This document shows positions 23,841-33,581 of a DNA stretch of 64,000 nucleotides, one piece after another (the first letter of the stretch is position 1; every line of letters starts with the position of its first letter). The stretch comes from Caenorhabditis remanei. Taxonomy: Eukaryota; Nematoda; Chromadorea; Rhabditida; Rhabditidae. The DNA is taken from NCBI RefSeq assembly GCF_010183535.1, contig NC_071329.1, positions 16,444,879-16,508,878 on the forward strand. The letters are read 5' to 3'. Position numbers and translations under genes: made by a program. The notes beneath the pieces were generated by a model, which did not search any database, was not told the DNA's origin, and saw only the letters and a program-made list of their open reading frames with translations.

Positions 23841-24187
23841 GTGGCTGTTGTCCATATCGGTAAGCCACCGGCGAATGGGTAATATCTTGATTGGTTTTAG
23901 TAGTGGTCTTCTACAGAATACCAACACCAAGCAAAAACAACTGGAGACGACCGAGAACTTCAGAAACACAGTCAAATCGAAAGGTAGTTATTTCATGAAG
24001 TTAGCTTTTTTTGGAACAGAAATGTTTAGTTAGAAATTTGATTTATTTGATTGATTCATATAAAAAAACCAAAAAGGTAACCAAAAGCTTGGAAAACTCA
24101 TTTTGTGATAGCGATCAAAAATAGAAGAAATGGAAAACAATGAAATAGCAAACGATTTGAAAGTTTTAACTTTAGCATAGTGCTACT

Positions 24188-25653
24188 TCATTCCCTTTCG
24201 ACGATTCGAGCCCTGAAAATCCAGTTATTGGGATATGAGAACTCCCATTGGTCTCTAGAGCGAGGATCTCCTTTTGGCTGGTAAAGTACTTCCAGTATGT
24301 TACCATTTCTTGTTGGAATAGAAGCATATCTGAAAATTCGATGATTTTAACACAATTTTAATAACATATCTTCTAGTCATACCGATCGTTCCTTTTCGTT
24401 TCCTCCCAACGTTCTGTCATGATTTGAAATAGTGAATTCACTGGCTCCACTTCTTGTTGGATTCCAATTGAAAAACAACTTCCAACTGGTCGATCATTGT
24501 TCCGCCAGTTCTGCGCAAGTTCAAAGTAATCCTCAGCAGTAAACTCTGGATCAGAAATAACCAAAGAAATCAAATGATTAGGAAGATTAATGAGAGCTGG
24601 AATCATTTCTCGTCGACGGCTCGTATGTTGAATGATTAACTTTTTCGCACTTCGAATAAAAGGATATTCGAGATCGCTTTCTCGATAAACATGTATTTGA
24701 ATTTCTGCCAGTGATACGCATTCTTGATCAATCATCGAAATAACACCATCGTAAGGACCTCGCAAACCAAACTGACTGGAGAGATACTTCATCTCGACCT
24801 GGAAACCAACTGGAAGCCTCAGGATTGTCTGAAATGTATCGAGTTGAAATTTCCAAACTTTCAGTGTTGAGCGTCTTCCTCCAAATAAAATTGTGTTCAG
24901 TCGTTTCACAGCTTCATACAATTTCATTCTATACGGAAGACGATGAATTTGCTTTCCACTCGGAGAGTGAACAGTCAGCTGAATGTAGCATGTATACGGT
25001 GGTTCACGATTGTAACGACGGCATTCGAAAGGCAACAAATAGGTTCGTGAATAATCCAAATCTGTTTTTAAACTTTCTATTGGACGCTTCATTTCTGCTT
25101 CCAGCCTTAAGGCTTCTATCGTAGCTTCATAGCTTTTATACCCCTCAAACGGGTCTTCGACTTCTTCTGGGTTATTCAGAAGGAATATTGCTTTCTCATA
25201 ACGGTTGATTTTAACTTCTAAATCGCGTTCTTGTCCGGGTGTGTCATACTGAACTTTATCTCTCAAGTCTTCCAGCAGAACGTCTCCCGGATCTAAAATT
25301 GAATGACCTGGAGAAATTTGGAATCCATATCGATCCAGATCATGCTGAACTCCGCCCTTGTCGTTATCATTCTGAATCAGTTTGGGAACTTTTTCTCCTG
25401 AATTGTATTCTCGATAAACTCCAAATCGATAGATGTGATCGTTGACAATGGTCCGAAACTCATCGAGTTCTAGATACCTAATTTTGATAGGCACGAATTT
25501 TTCGACGGATCGGATTGATGGTAGTCGATGGGAGATTCGGAATCTAAAAGAAGAATTGAGAAATTGCTTTGAAAAAATAAATTACCTAACGTTTGCATCC
25601 ATATATTGAAGCACGGCTTTCAAACTTTGATACTGTAGTGGTTTTTGATTCAT
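24188..25653 (-). CDS. DUF3557 family protein, sub-group 1
   Basis: Exons 25586-25653, 24383-25543 and 24188-24329 give 456 residues (MNQKPLQYQSLKAVLQYMDANVR...). It is very close to 14556-16025 and 17626-19093, with the same exon lengths as the latter (68, 1161, 142 nt). Core motifs LPFECRRYNREPPYTCYIQL, LYEAVKRLNTILFGGRR, ILRLPVGFQVE and RPVGSCFSIGIQQ are all present. The frame is intact. The upstream region to the right (25740-26290) mirrors the orphan upstream region at 22995-23840. The function is unknown. Confidence 0.9.
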
Positions 25654-26363
25654 CTTGGAATCTGGAAAATGAATTTCTCTAGTAATTTGAAGAAATATCT
25701 ACAATGCCAAAAAAAGACGTTTGTTAAAGAGCTCTTACGAACTAATACACTTTCAAACCTCGCAAGACATGGACAATGACTATGGACAACAGCCACAATA
25801 ACGGTAGAAGGTTCTGGAGGGGAGGAGGATTAGACCGACCAATGGAGAAAATCTCCTGCCATAACTAGAACAGGTGGTAATCTTCCCTTGTGGGCAGAAT
25901 CAAGAAACTACATAAGTTTAGGCGGAGACACCATTGAGGTTATAAGAGAAATATTATGTGTCGGGGTAATACGTGTCAATGGATGACAGATATGAAGAAC
26001 CTATCTCAAGTCTAGATCGAATCTCCATTCATGATAGTGATGGACTGAGAACGAAGAGAGGGAACATAGACAGCCTGTAATGTGTGCACAGATGGAGAGG
26101 AGATTACATCTATTTCAACGAAGACTGTCTGATGGAATGTGCGGAGGAGAGGGTGACGTGACGTGGACAATTAGTCTTTGTGTTTGTACCTATTCTAATG
26201 ACACCTTTTGATGAATGCAGGCAATGGATGGATAGGCTCTCTGTGAACAAAGCACTATAGGGTTAAAAGATTCAGATTTATTTCGGTAATCAGACAAACA
26301 TACAGGACTTAAAATTAGCAGAATGTAGGTAAGTATTTTGCACTGAAATACTTTCTTATTATT

Positions 26364-27784
26364 TTACTGGGCAATTTTCAATTTCATAATCCAATTCGAT
26401 TTTTCGTAAAATTCAATCTGCTCCATGTTCTGAAGATCCTTTACTGGAAAGTAGAATACCTCCAGTCTGGTGTCAAACGCAGTGGGAACTGAGATGTACC
26501 TGAAAACCAAACACTGATTGTCACTTCTACTCTTCATGAAAATCAAACCTGTCCGAAACTTCCGATCCTTCCACTCGCGATCTGATCATTTCTAGATGTT
26601 CAATTGCTGCCTCTTCCTTTACAATTCCAAAAGATAAGCATGATCCAACTGGTCGCTCATTCTCAATCCATTCCGAAACCCACTCGAAACATTCCTGTAT
26701 CGAAACATCTCTCCAATCACATTTGAAAAAAATTCTCCAATTGAAAAGAGTCCCCAACACCCAGAAATCATCGGTCGGCAACAAGCCAACATACAAAATT
26801 CTTGCGTTTTGGATCCACGGGAGATCGAAATCTTCAGCGACAGCTAAATCCATATGAAGACGGTCTAATGGGAATGATGATGGGTCTAACATTGAACAAA
26901 TAGCTCTGTCCCGGTTAGTAATGTCATCAAAGTTCTTGACTTGTTTTGTTGAAATTCGAAATCCAATCGGTAGTCTTAAAGTTGTTCGCTGATATGATAG
27001 ATTAAACGTTTGAACTTTGATTACAGAACGTCTTCCTCCAAATAAGAAAGTATTTAAACGTTTTACAGCCACGTAGTGCTTCATTTCGTATGGATATCTT
27101 TGTGTTTGTTTATTTCCTTCTGATTTTATTGTGAGTTGGAGATGACATACATACGGAACTTTGAGGTTTTTACGCCGACGTTCGTATGGTTGAAGACACG
27201 TGCTGTATAAATCAATACTATCTTCGAGATTCTCGACAGATTTTTCGATAAAACGATTGTATCTATCATGTGGTATTTCTGGGTTGAGTTTGGCAGCAAA
27301 TGCTTCTTCATTACGTTGCAGATAATACTTATACTCTCGTTCCCTCCGAGCTCGACTATCATCCATTGATTCCTGAGTCACATCACTTTTTATCTGGAGT
27401 GCCACATCTCCAGGTTCCACTACAAAATAACCGGATGAAAAAAAGAATCCGTATTGATCCAAGTCACCAAAAACTCCGCCTTTTTCGTTGGAATTCTGAA
27501 TAGCTTTTGGAACTTTTTCTCCGGGATTGTATTCTTGAAAGAGTCCAATCAGGTATTCAGTGTCGTTTATTTTGGTGGAATGCGAGGTTAGTTCTAAACT
27601 TTCAATTCGAAGCGGAACTATTTTCTCGGTTAAACGAATGGATGGGAGGCGGTGACCAAGTTTGAACCTGTATAATAGTTTTTGAAGTTGACGAGAATGA
27701 ATGCAATCTGCTTACCTAACATTTGGTTCCATGTAGAGCAAAACTGCTTTCAGACTCTCATACTGCAGGGGGATTTTTTCATTT
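26364..27784 (-). CDS. DUF3557 family protein, most diverged copy; start region doubtful
   Basis: Exons are about 27716-27784, 26549-27667 and 26364-26499. The core is intact (KLGHRLPSIRLTEKIVPLRIESL, LQPYERRRKNLKVPYVCHLQL, HYVAVKRLNTFLFGGRR, TTLRLPIGFRIS, WIENERPVGSCLSFGI). The C-terminus is RLEVFYFPVKDLQN to KLKIAQ. In exon 1 the only ATG at the expected place is out of frame with the conserved PLQYESLKAVLLYMEPNVR by one base, next to an A-run. Either translation starts at the internal Met of LYMEPNVR or the gene has a 1-bp deletion. It belongs to none of the other sub-groups. Confidence 0.72.
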
Positions 27785-27949
27785 TGATACCTGAAAAAAT
27801 AAGGATTATATCAAGCAAAACCGAAAACGTTTGTTTCAATAGAAACCGAAACGAGCAATACAAAAGAGATACGTCGAAAGTAGAAAAAAGTAAAAAAAGG
27901 CTCCCATAATGACTGTCGATATTAATCTGAGAAATGAGTAATGGGGCGT

Positions 27950-28345
27950 CTGTAAAAAGGCCGTAGAAGGCAGTATGTGTACAAAACAAATACAATTGGT
28001 CTTTTACTCGGTGTACATCATATTGATCCCTCGCATGATGGATGTAACGAGGTCAGGCCACCCTGGACATAGGAGAATTAGAGTGAAGTCTTGCAGTTCC
28101 GTAGAATAGCTGTGTAGCAAGACACGGCGGACATGGTTTTGAGAAAGGTTATGAATAGAAGGTCGGAGAGATGACGAGACGACGTTGGGAAATTATTTTT
28201 GTGCGCGTAGTCTTTTGGGACGCGCTAATCTAGTTGAGAGTGTGCAAAGACGCGGTACAGCTGGTGTAGATCAGGGTTGAGCGAAATTCCGCCTTCCGCC
28301 ATTTTAAAATTTTTATTCCGGTCTACGCTTCCTCGCAGCTCTAGT
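27950..28345. repeat. Upstream repeat shared with 42085-42455
   Basis: About 390 bp are similar in direct orientation to 42085-42455. Shared landmarks are GGATGTAA, GTCTTGCAGTTC, TAGCAAGACAC, GAATAGAAGG, GGAGAGATGAC and the TTCCGCC end. Here it lies upstream of the minus-strand gene at 26364-27784; the other copy lies between two plus-strand genes, so it is detached from any gene of matching orientation. Confidence 0.68.
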
Positions 28346-28583
28346 GTGGATTAGGGTAGACATAGTCCTAATGCAGAAGAAATTTTTAATAATGGTAAAT
28401 ATGAATACCACTAGAGTACGTGGAATATCAGTAATCTTTATTAATTAAAAAAATTATATTTAGGCCAAACTTCTGATGGAACCCAAAAAGCGTGTATAAA
28501 AAGGAGAAGTCACAGAATGAAAAAACAGGTTGCTGTGTGCTAATAAAATCAAAAACCATCACTTGATGGGAAGCGGCCATAAT

Positions 28584-30039
28584 TTAAAAACGAACAACTC
28601 TCATCTTAAGAACCCAATCACAATAATACATAAACTCCTCTTTTTCCGAGTCATTCAGAGATTTCATTGGGATGTAATAGAGCTCCAATCTTGCAAAATT
28701 CCTGATAGGAATCGAGACACATCTGAAAAATGAACCATAAGTTGTCAGAATTCTAGAAAATGATACCTTTTGCTTCTTTTCGCTCCCTCCACATTTGCCC
28801 TGACTAGTTTCAATATTTGACGTGCTGTGTCTTCTTCCTCTATTCCAAATGAGTAGCAGGTACCAATCGGTCGTTCATTTTCTATCCAACTCTGAACTAA
28901 ACCAAGATACTCCCCGATTTCAAAATCTGAATCGTAAAAACTCAAGTTGACTCGTTGGTTGGAAAGTGTTTTCAGAATAGAAAATAAGTCAATCTCTGGG
29001 TTAACATCCATCGCTGTAAAACTCTTTGTTTTCCCCATATCCGAAAATTGAAAATCTGGTTCGTCGTCCGCAAAGAAGCTGACACTCTTTAATGGGAAGG
29101 ATTTTTTATCAAGCATTGAAATTATAGCATCGTGTCGCATTGACAAATTATTTAATCCTTTGAGTTGTTCTGTTTCAATTTTGAAACCAACTGGTAGCCT
29201 CAAAATGGTTCCGTTGATGGATAACTGTAATTTCTGAACTTGAATTGATTGATGTCTTCCTCCAAATAAGAAGCTGTTCAAGTCCTTCATGGCTTCATGC
29301 AACTTCATATTGTATGGCATCAGGGAGATTTCTTTGTGACTCTTTGAAGTTATTGTAAACATAATGTAACATACAAATGGTGGTTTCAGGTTGAACCGAC
29401 GACATTCAAACGGCTGAAGATCTTCGTATATCTCTCCGATATGTCTCTCCAGTTCCTCTATTGGAAGGCTCATGTAATAATGCTCCAAGATTGTGTCTTC
29501 ACCCTCTCCGTCAGAAATCTCTACATTTTCTGATCCCAGACGAGTTTTTAGAACATTCTGATAAAACTTTAAACGAGTTCGATGCATCCGTTCAATATGC
29601 ACCGTATCCCTCTCTACTTGACTCACGAGATTATATGGACATGGCAATGAGACATCTCCAGGATTCAATGCATTGTGCCCAGGGAATATTTCGAATCCAA
29701 ATCGATCGAAATCGAGAGGAAATCCTCCGAAATCGTTGTACCTCTGGGCTCTCCAAGGTATTTTTTCTCCTTTTTTGTACTCTCGATAGATGCCTAACTT
29801 GTATGTAGTTTGGTTTACTGTCGTGGTTAGATCTCCGAGATCTAATTCTTCGATTCGCAGAGGCACCACCTTTTCTGTTGAGCTAATGGGTGGAAGGCGG
29901 TGAGAAATTATAAATCTGAAAGTATAACAGATTGTTTTGAAAAACGTTTTTTTAAAAACTAATAAACTCACCTGACATTTGGATCCATATGCAAGAGAAC
30001 TGCTTTCAGACTTTGATATTGTAGTGGAAGGGTATTCAT
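28584..30039 (-). CDS. DUF3557 family protein, sub-group 2
   Basis: Exons 29972-30039, 28767-29915 and 28584-28722 give 451 residues (MNTLPLQYQSLKAVLLHMDPNVR...), the same exon lengths as 20551-22005. Motifs are LPPISSTEKVVPLRIEELDLGDL, LQPFECRRFNLKPPFVCYI, LHEAMKDLNSFLFGGRH, ILRLPVGFKIE and SWIENERPIGTCYSFGI. The C-terminus ends WVLKMRVVRF. The frame is intact. The acceptor next to the ATG suggests trans-splicing. The function is unknown. Confidence 0.9.
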
Positions 30040-30270
30040 GTTGATATCTGAAAAATAAGTGTTAAAAGGACATGAATGGGAAAAGGGACATTTGAAATCC
30101 GTCTGAATGTACATAAGTCAGATTGAGAGCAACATTGCCAAACATAGAGGATGGGATAGAGAGACAAGCAATTCGAAAAAGAGAAGTGACTATTTTTTTG
30201 CCATTTTCCGGACATGCATATCTTGTCCCTCGGTACGTTTACAACTGTGTGGATAGCATACACTATAGAC

Positions 30271-30824
30271 CAGAGCTGTGCGGAAGTAAAATTTTTTGAA
30301 AAGGAAGAAGGAAGAAGGAAGAAGGAAGTGAAATTTTCAAAAAGGAAGAAGGAAGAAGGAAGAAGGAAATAACTTTTTCAAAAGGGAAGAAGGAAGAAGG
30401 AAGAAAAAAGTGAAAAAAGCCCGGAAGAAGGAAGAAGGAAGGAAGAAGGAAGGAAGAAGGAAGGAAGAAGGAAGGAAGAAAGAAGTTGGGTTCCGAACCG
30501 GGAAATCGGAAGTTAATTTTGAAAATGACAGATTTGAGGAAAACTTTTTGTAGTCATCTCTGAAAACGAATTTTGATGTTGTTTCCTATAAAATTCCGTC
30601 AAAAACCACCAAAATTCCGCCGTCGAAAATTACAAAATTTTAGTAAACTTTTCAACAGAAGAAGGAACAAGGAAGAAGGAAGTAAAATGTTTGAAAAGGA
30701 AGAGGGAAGAAGGAAGAAGGAAGTGAAATTTTCAAAAAGGAAGAAGGAAGAAGGAATAAAAACGTGAAAAAAAGCCCGGAAGAAGGAAGAAGGAAGTCGA
30801 AGGAAGGAATTCCGCACAGCTCTG
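30271..30824. mobile_element. hAT-like MITE 1 with GGAAGAA tandem interior
   Basis: The 15-bp ends are perfect inverted repeats: CAGAGCTGTGCGGAA on the left and its complement on the right. They are flanked by an exact 8-bp target duplication CTATAGAC (30263-30270 and 30825-30832). CAG-type ends with 8-bp duplications are the hAT hallmark. The interior is mostly GGAAGAA/GGAAG tandem repeats with short unique parts. There is no transposase. Confidence 0.9.
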
Positions 30825-30859
30825 CTATAGACCTATACACACTACTACCCCATAGCCTC

Positions 30860-31589
30860 TGTTGACAGTCCCCTGGTCCCCAATAATCAGGTCCCTGTCC
30901 CACTCCAAACTAAAATGTAATTTATATTACTAAATTATTCTAATTTAGTTTATATTTATTACGTATTTTACTTTCAGTTAATTATCTCCCTTCTTCCCTG
31001 TCCCTTTAACCCCATTTCAGGCGGAAGTAATATTCCTCAATTCAAGTTGCCGCCTTTATGTCGTGTCTGCGTCTCTCCAGTCAAAGGCGCACGCTGTTTC
31101 CGACGTCCGCTGGTCTCGCCACGCGCACATCCATCAACGACTGTGACCGTAATCGACCGACACCCTCACCTGGCCTAAAGCCATTAATTAAATCAGTCTT
31201 GTTTTTAGTTTTGTTCTTCTAACAATTCTCTCTTTTGTTGTTTGTTGTAGAAGTTGTACGTGAGCCTCGTCGGCGTCCCTCTGGACACCCCTAAGCTTTA
31301 ATTAGCTAGGAATCCCCAGAGCGACTCCTCGAATACCTCGCTTACTCCTTTTCTCCCTTTTTATGTTAATTTCCTAAAGGAAATAATCGATCAGGTTTTT
31401 TAATGCAGGCCCTCGCGGTCATGCTTTTTACCCTGAATAAAACGGTTATTTAATACACGTGTTAACTGTACAGCGGGACACTTCCTTTTACCTCTGAACC
31501 ACCTAAAACGGAAGTCTATTTTGGGCCCATGTTCCCACCCCACTCGGCACATTACCGGCGGCCTTCTGGAGACAGAAGGGGTGGCCACA
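30860..31589. mobile_element. Solo LTR, 730 bp
   Basis: It begins TGTTGACAGTCCCC and ends GGGGTGGCCACA, with the exact 5-bp target duplication GCCTC at 30855-30859 and 31590-31594. There is no internal coding region or second LTR. It differs in sequence from the solo LTR at 10564-11205, so two LTR families are represented. Confidence 0.82.
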
Positions 31590-31766
31590 GCCTCTACCTA
31601 TACACACTACTTTTTTCGGAGGGTGTCTCCGCTGGTTGACGAAAAAAGTGAGTAGACCAAGCCATAGGTCTTTCCCCTCCCTGCGGTCGCGGAGCGAAAA
31701 TCGAAAAATTTATTCCAATTTTTTTTGCGTAAAAGTGAGCGTCATTCAAAAAATTTAACTCCCTAC

Positions 31767-32207
31767 CAGAGCTGTGCGGAAGTAAAATTTTCAAAAAAGG
31801 AAGTCGGAAGAAGGAAGAATCAACGAAAATTTTCAAAAAGGAAGAAGGAAGTGAAAAAAAGCCCGGAAGAAAGAAGAAGGAAGTTGGGTCCGAACCCGGA
31901 AGTCTGAAGTTAATTTTGAAAATGACAAATTTGAGGAAAACTTTTTGTAGTCATCTCTGACAATGAAAGCGAATTTTGGCGTTGTTTTGCATACAAAATT
32001 CCATTAAAAACCACCAAAATTCCGCTGAAATTCCGTCGAAAATTACAACATTTTGGGAACTTTCACGGAAGTCGGAAGTGGCGAACAATTTCAACGGAAG
32101 AAGGAAAAAGGAAGGAGGAAGAAGGAAGAAGGAATAACATTTTAAAAAAGGAAGAAGGAAGTGAAAAAATGCCCGGAAGAAGGAAGAAGGAATTCCGCAG
32201 AGCTCTG
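31767..32207. mobile_element. hAT-like MITE 2, same family as MITE 1
   Basis: The ends are CAGAGCTGTGCGG and the complement of CAGAGCTCTGCGG, flanked by an exact 8-bp duplication CTCCCTAC (31759-31766 and 32208-32215). Unique interior parts (for example AATGACAAATTTGAGG, CTTTTTGTAGTCATCTCTGA) match MITE 1 at 30527-30570, with shorter GGAAGAA arrays. Confidence 0.9.
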
Positions 32208-32466
32208 CTCCCTACGTTTTAAGCCCGCGATTTGGCTGAGCGGCAACTCAACCTGCCATTTCGAGTGCAAACGCGCTTCACTAGACTTCCGGTTTCGCGG
32301 GAAAATAAGTTGAACTCATATGGACTAAAAGCTGTCCATTGGACCAACCCCCCTTCAAATCCACGATAAATCAGACAAAACAGGGACGAAGAGTGCTTGT
32401 GATCCAGACTAGCAACGGACAACAAAAAGATGAACAACGCGAAATACAAGCCGACATAGAATAAAG

Positions 32467-32630
32467 AAGAGAACCTAGTCTAATGACACAGTGAGAGAGG
32501 AGTTAGAATTCTAGTTTCCCATAGATGACGTCGTGACGTAACACGTCACACTGCACAAATAGTGACAAACCGTCAATGTCGTTGTCCACAGCACACAGAC
32601 CTAACCCAAGAGACTAATTGGCAGAGGCAT
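32467..32630 (+). repeat. Copy 3 of the dispersed TGACG module
   Basis: It contains AGAGAACCTAGTCTAATGAC, ATGACGTCGTGACGTAAC, CACGTCACACTGCACAAATAG and ACCTAACCCAAGAGAC, ending GGCAGAGGCAT. It is about 60 bp shorter than copy 1. Sequence left of it (32390-32466) also matches upstream sequence of copy 4. Confidence 0.62.
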
Positions 32631-33330
32631 TTGCTCGTCTTTTTTATTGATTTATTATTTTTTTTATTATGGTTATACTTGTATTAGACCCCCATTCATT
32701 TTGCTCTGTCTATCCATTGTCTTGCACCTCTGGCACCCTCATCCTCCATAAGCTATGTCTGTCTGTCTGTAGGCCCGCCCCCTACAGACAGAGCTTCTTC
32801 CCCTTCCCTTTCCCCCACATCACTTCCGCCTTCCAGTCCGTCATGACTAAACGGACGTTTGTTTCTTCTATTATACTTTTTTCACCCTTATTTGTTTTAC
32901 TCTTGTTTATTGTCTTACACAAAAGGTTTAATTACCCAAGTTGATTCATGTGCTGATGATTCAGTACTAGAAAACCAGTACTGTAGAGTAATAACAGTGC
33001 CTTGCTTGGCCATACTCGAGTTGTGACTGCTCTTTGAGCAAAGCACTTTAATGGCCCCTCACAAAATAAGATCCCCAGCAGCAACTGGTGGCCCGACCAA
33101 AGCCGGTAATTACCATTATATCACCCCCAGGCTCTTCACACCACACGCATTCTACCATCACCGTCGCTAAGATATTCTTGGGAACCCCCCTGGGAATATT
33201 TGATTTTGAAACGTTCGGAAAAATGGCTTGGCATTTCAAGTTTAAAAAATCATTCCGGATTCCAGATTCTGTGTTCCGGGTTTTCTGCATTTCGTACAAC
33301 TATCAAGCACACCTTGTGAAGATTCATTAA
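32631..33330. other. Intergenic stretch with no recognised gene
   Basis: No exon with family similarity. The right part (33240-33330) matches 10280-10560 upstream of the paralogous MATH-BTB gene. GGTTTAATTACCCA near 32926 also occurs inside the LTR at 10564-11205, hinting at a further LTR remnant, which I cannot delimit. Confidence 0.45.
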
Positions 33331-33581
33331 TTCCCGTTAAGAATCTTTTAACGGAACGGCATCTCACTTCGCATCTGAACTCTTTGCCCTAAACTTTATC
33401 TGACATTGAGTCAATCTGTGTCTATGAAAAGTTGCTCTTTTTCTCTATCTCTCGCTCTTTCCCTTTTCTTTCACTTTTCTCTTCTTTTTATTTCATTATT
33501 GCTTCTTACGAAAACAGTGTGCATTTCATTTTCTTTTTCAAAAATCGTTTTAAAAAAATTAAAAATTGAAATCTTCAGACA

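Noticed and set aside
30573..30903. Lys/Glu- and Phe/Leu-rich frames on both strands
   Set aside because: They are translations of the GGAAGAA tandem repeats of a hAT-like MITE.
31060..31590. GC-richer stretch considered as an rRNA fragment
   Set aside because: It does not match rRNA that I can recognise and is fully enclosed by the TG...CA ends and GCCTC duplication of the solo LTR.
30271..32207. Regularly spaced repeats considered as a CRISPR-like or satellite array
   Set aside because: The repeats are imperfect, contiguous and enclosed by transposon inverted ends in a eukaryotic genome.
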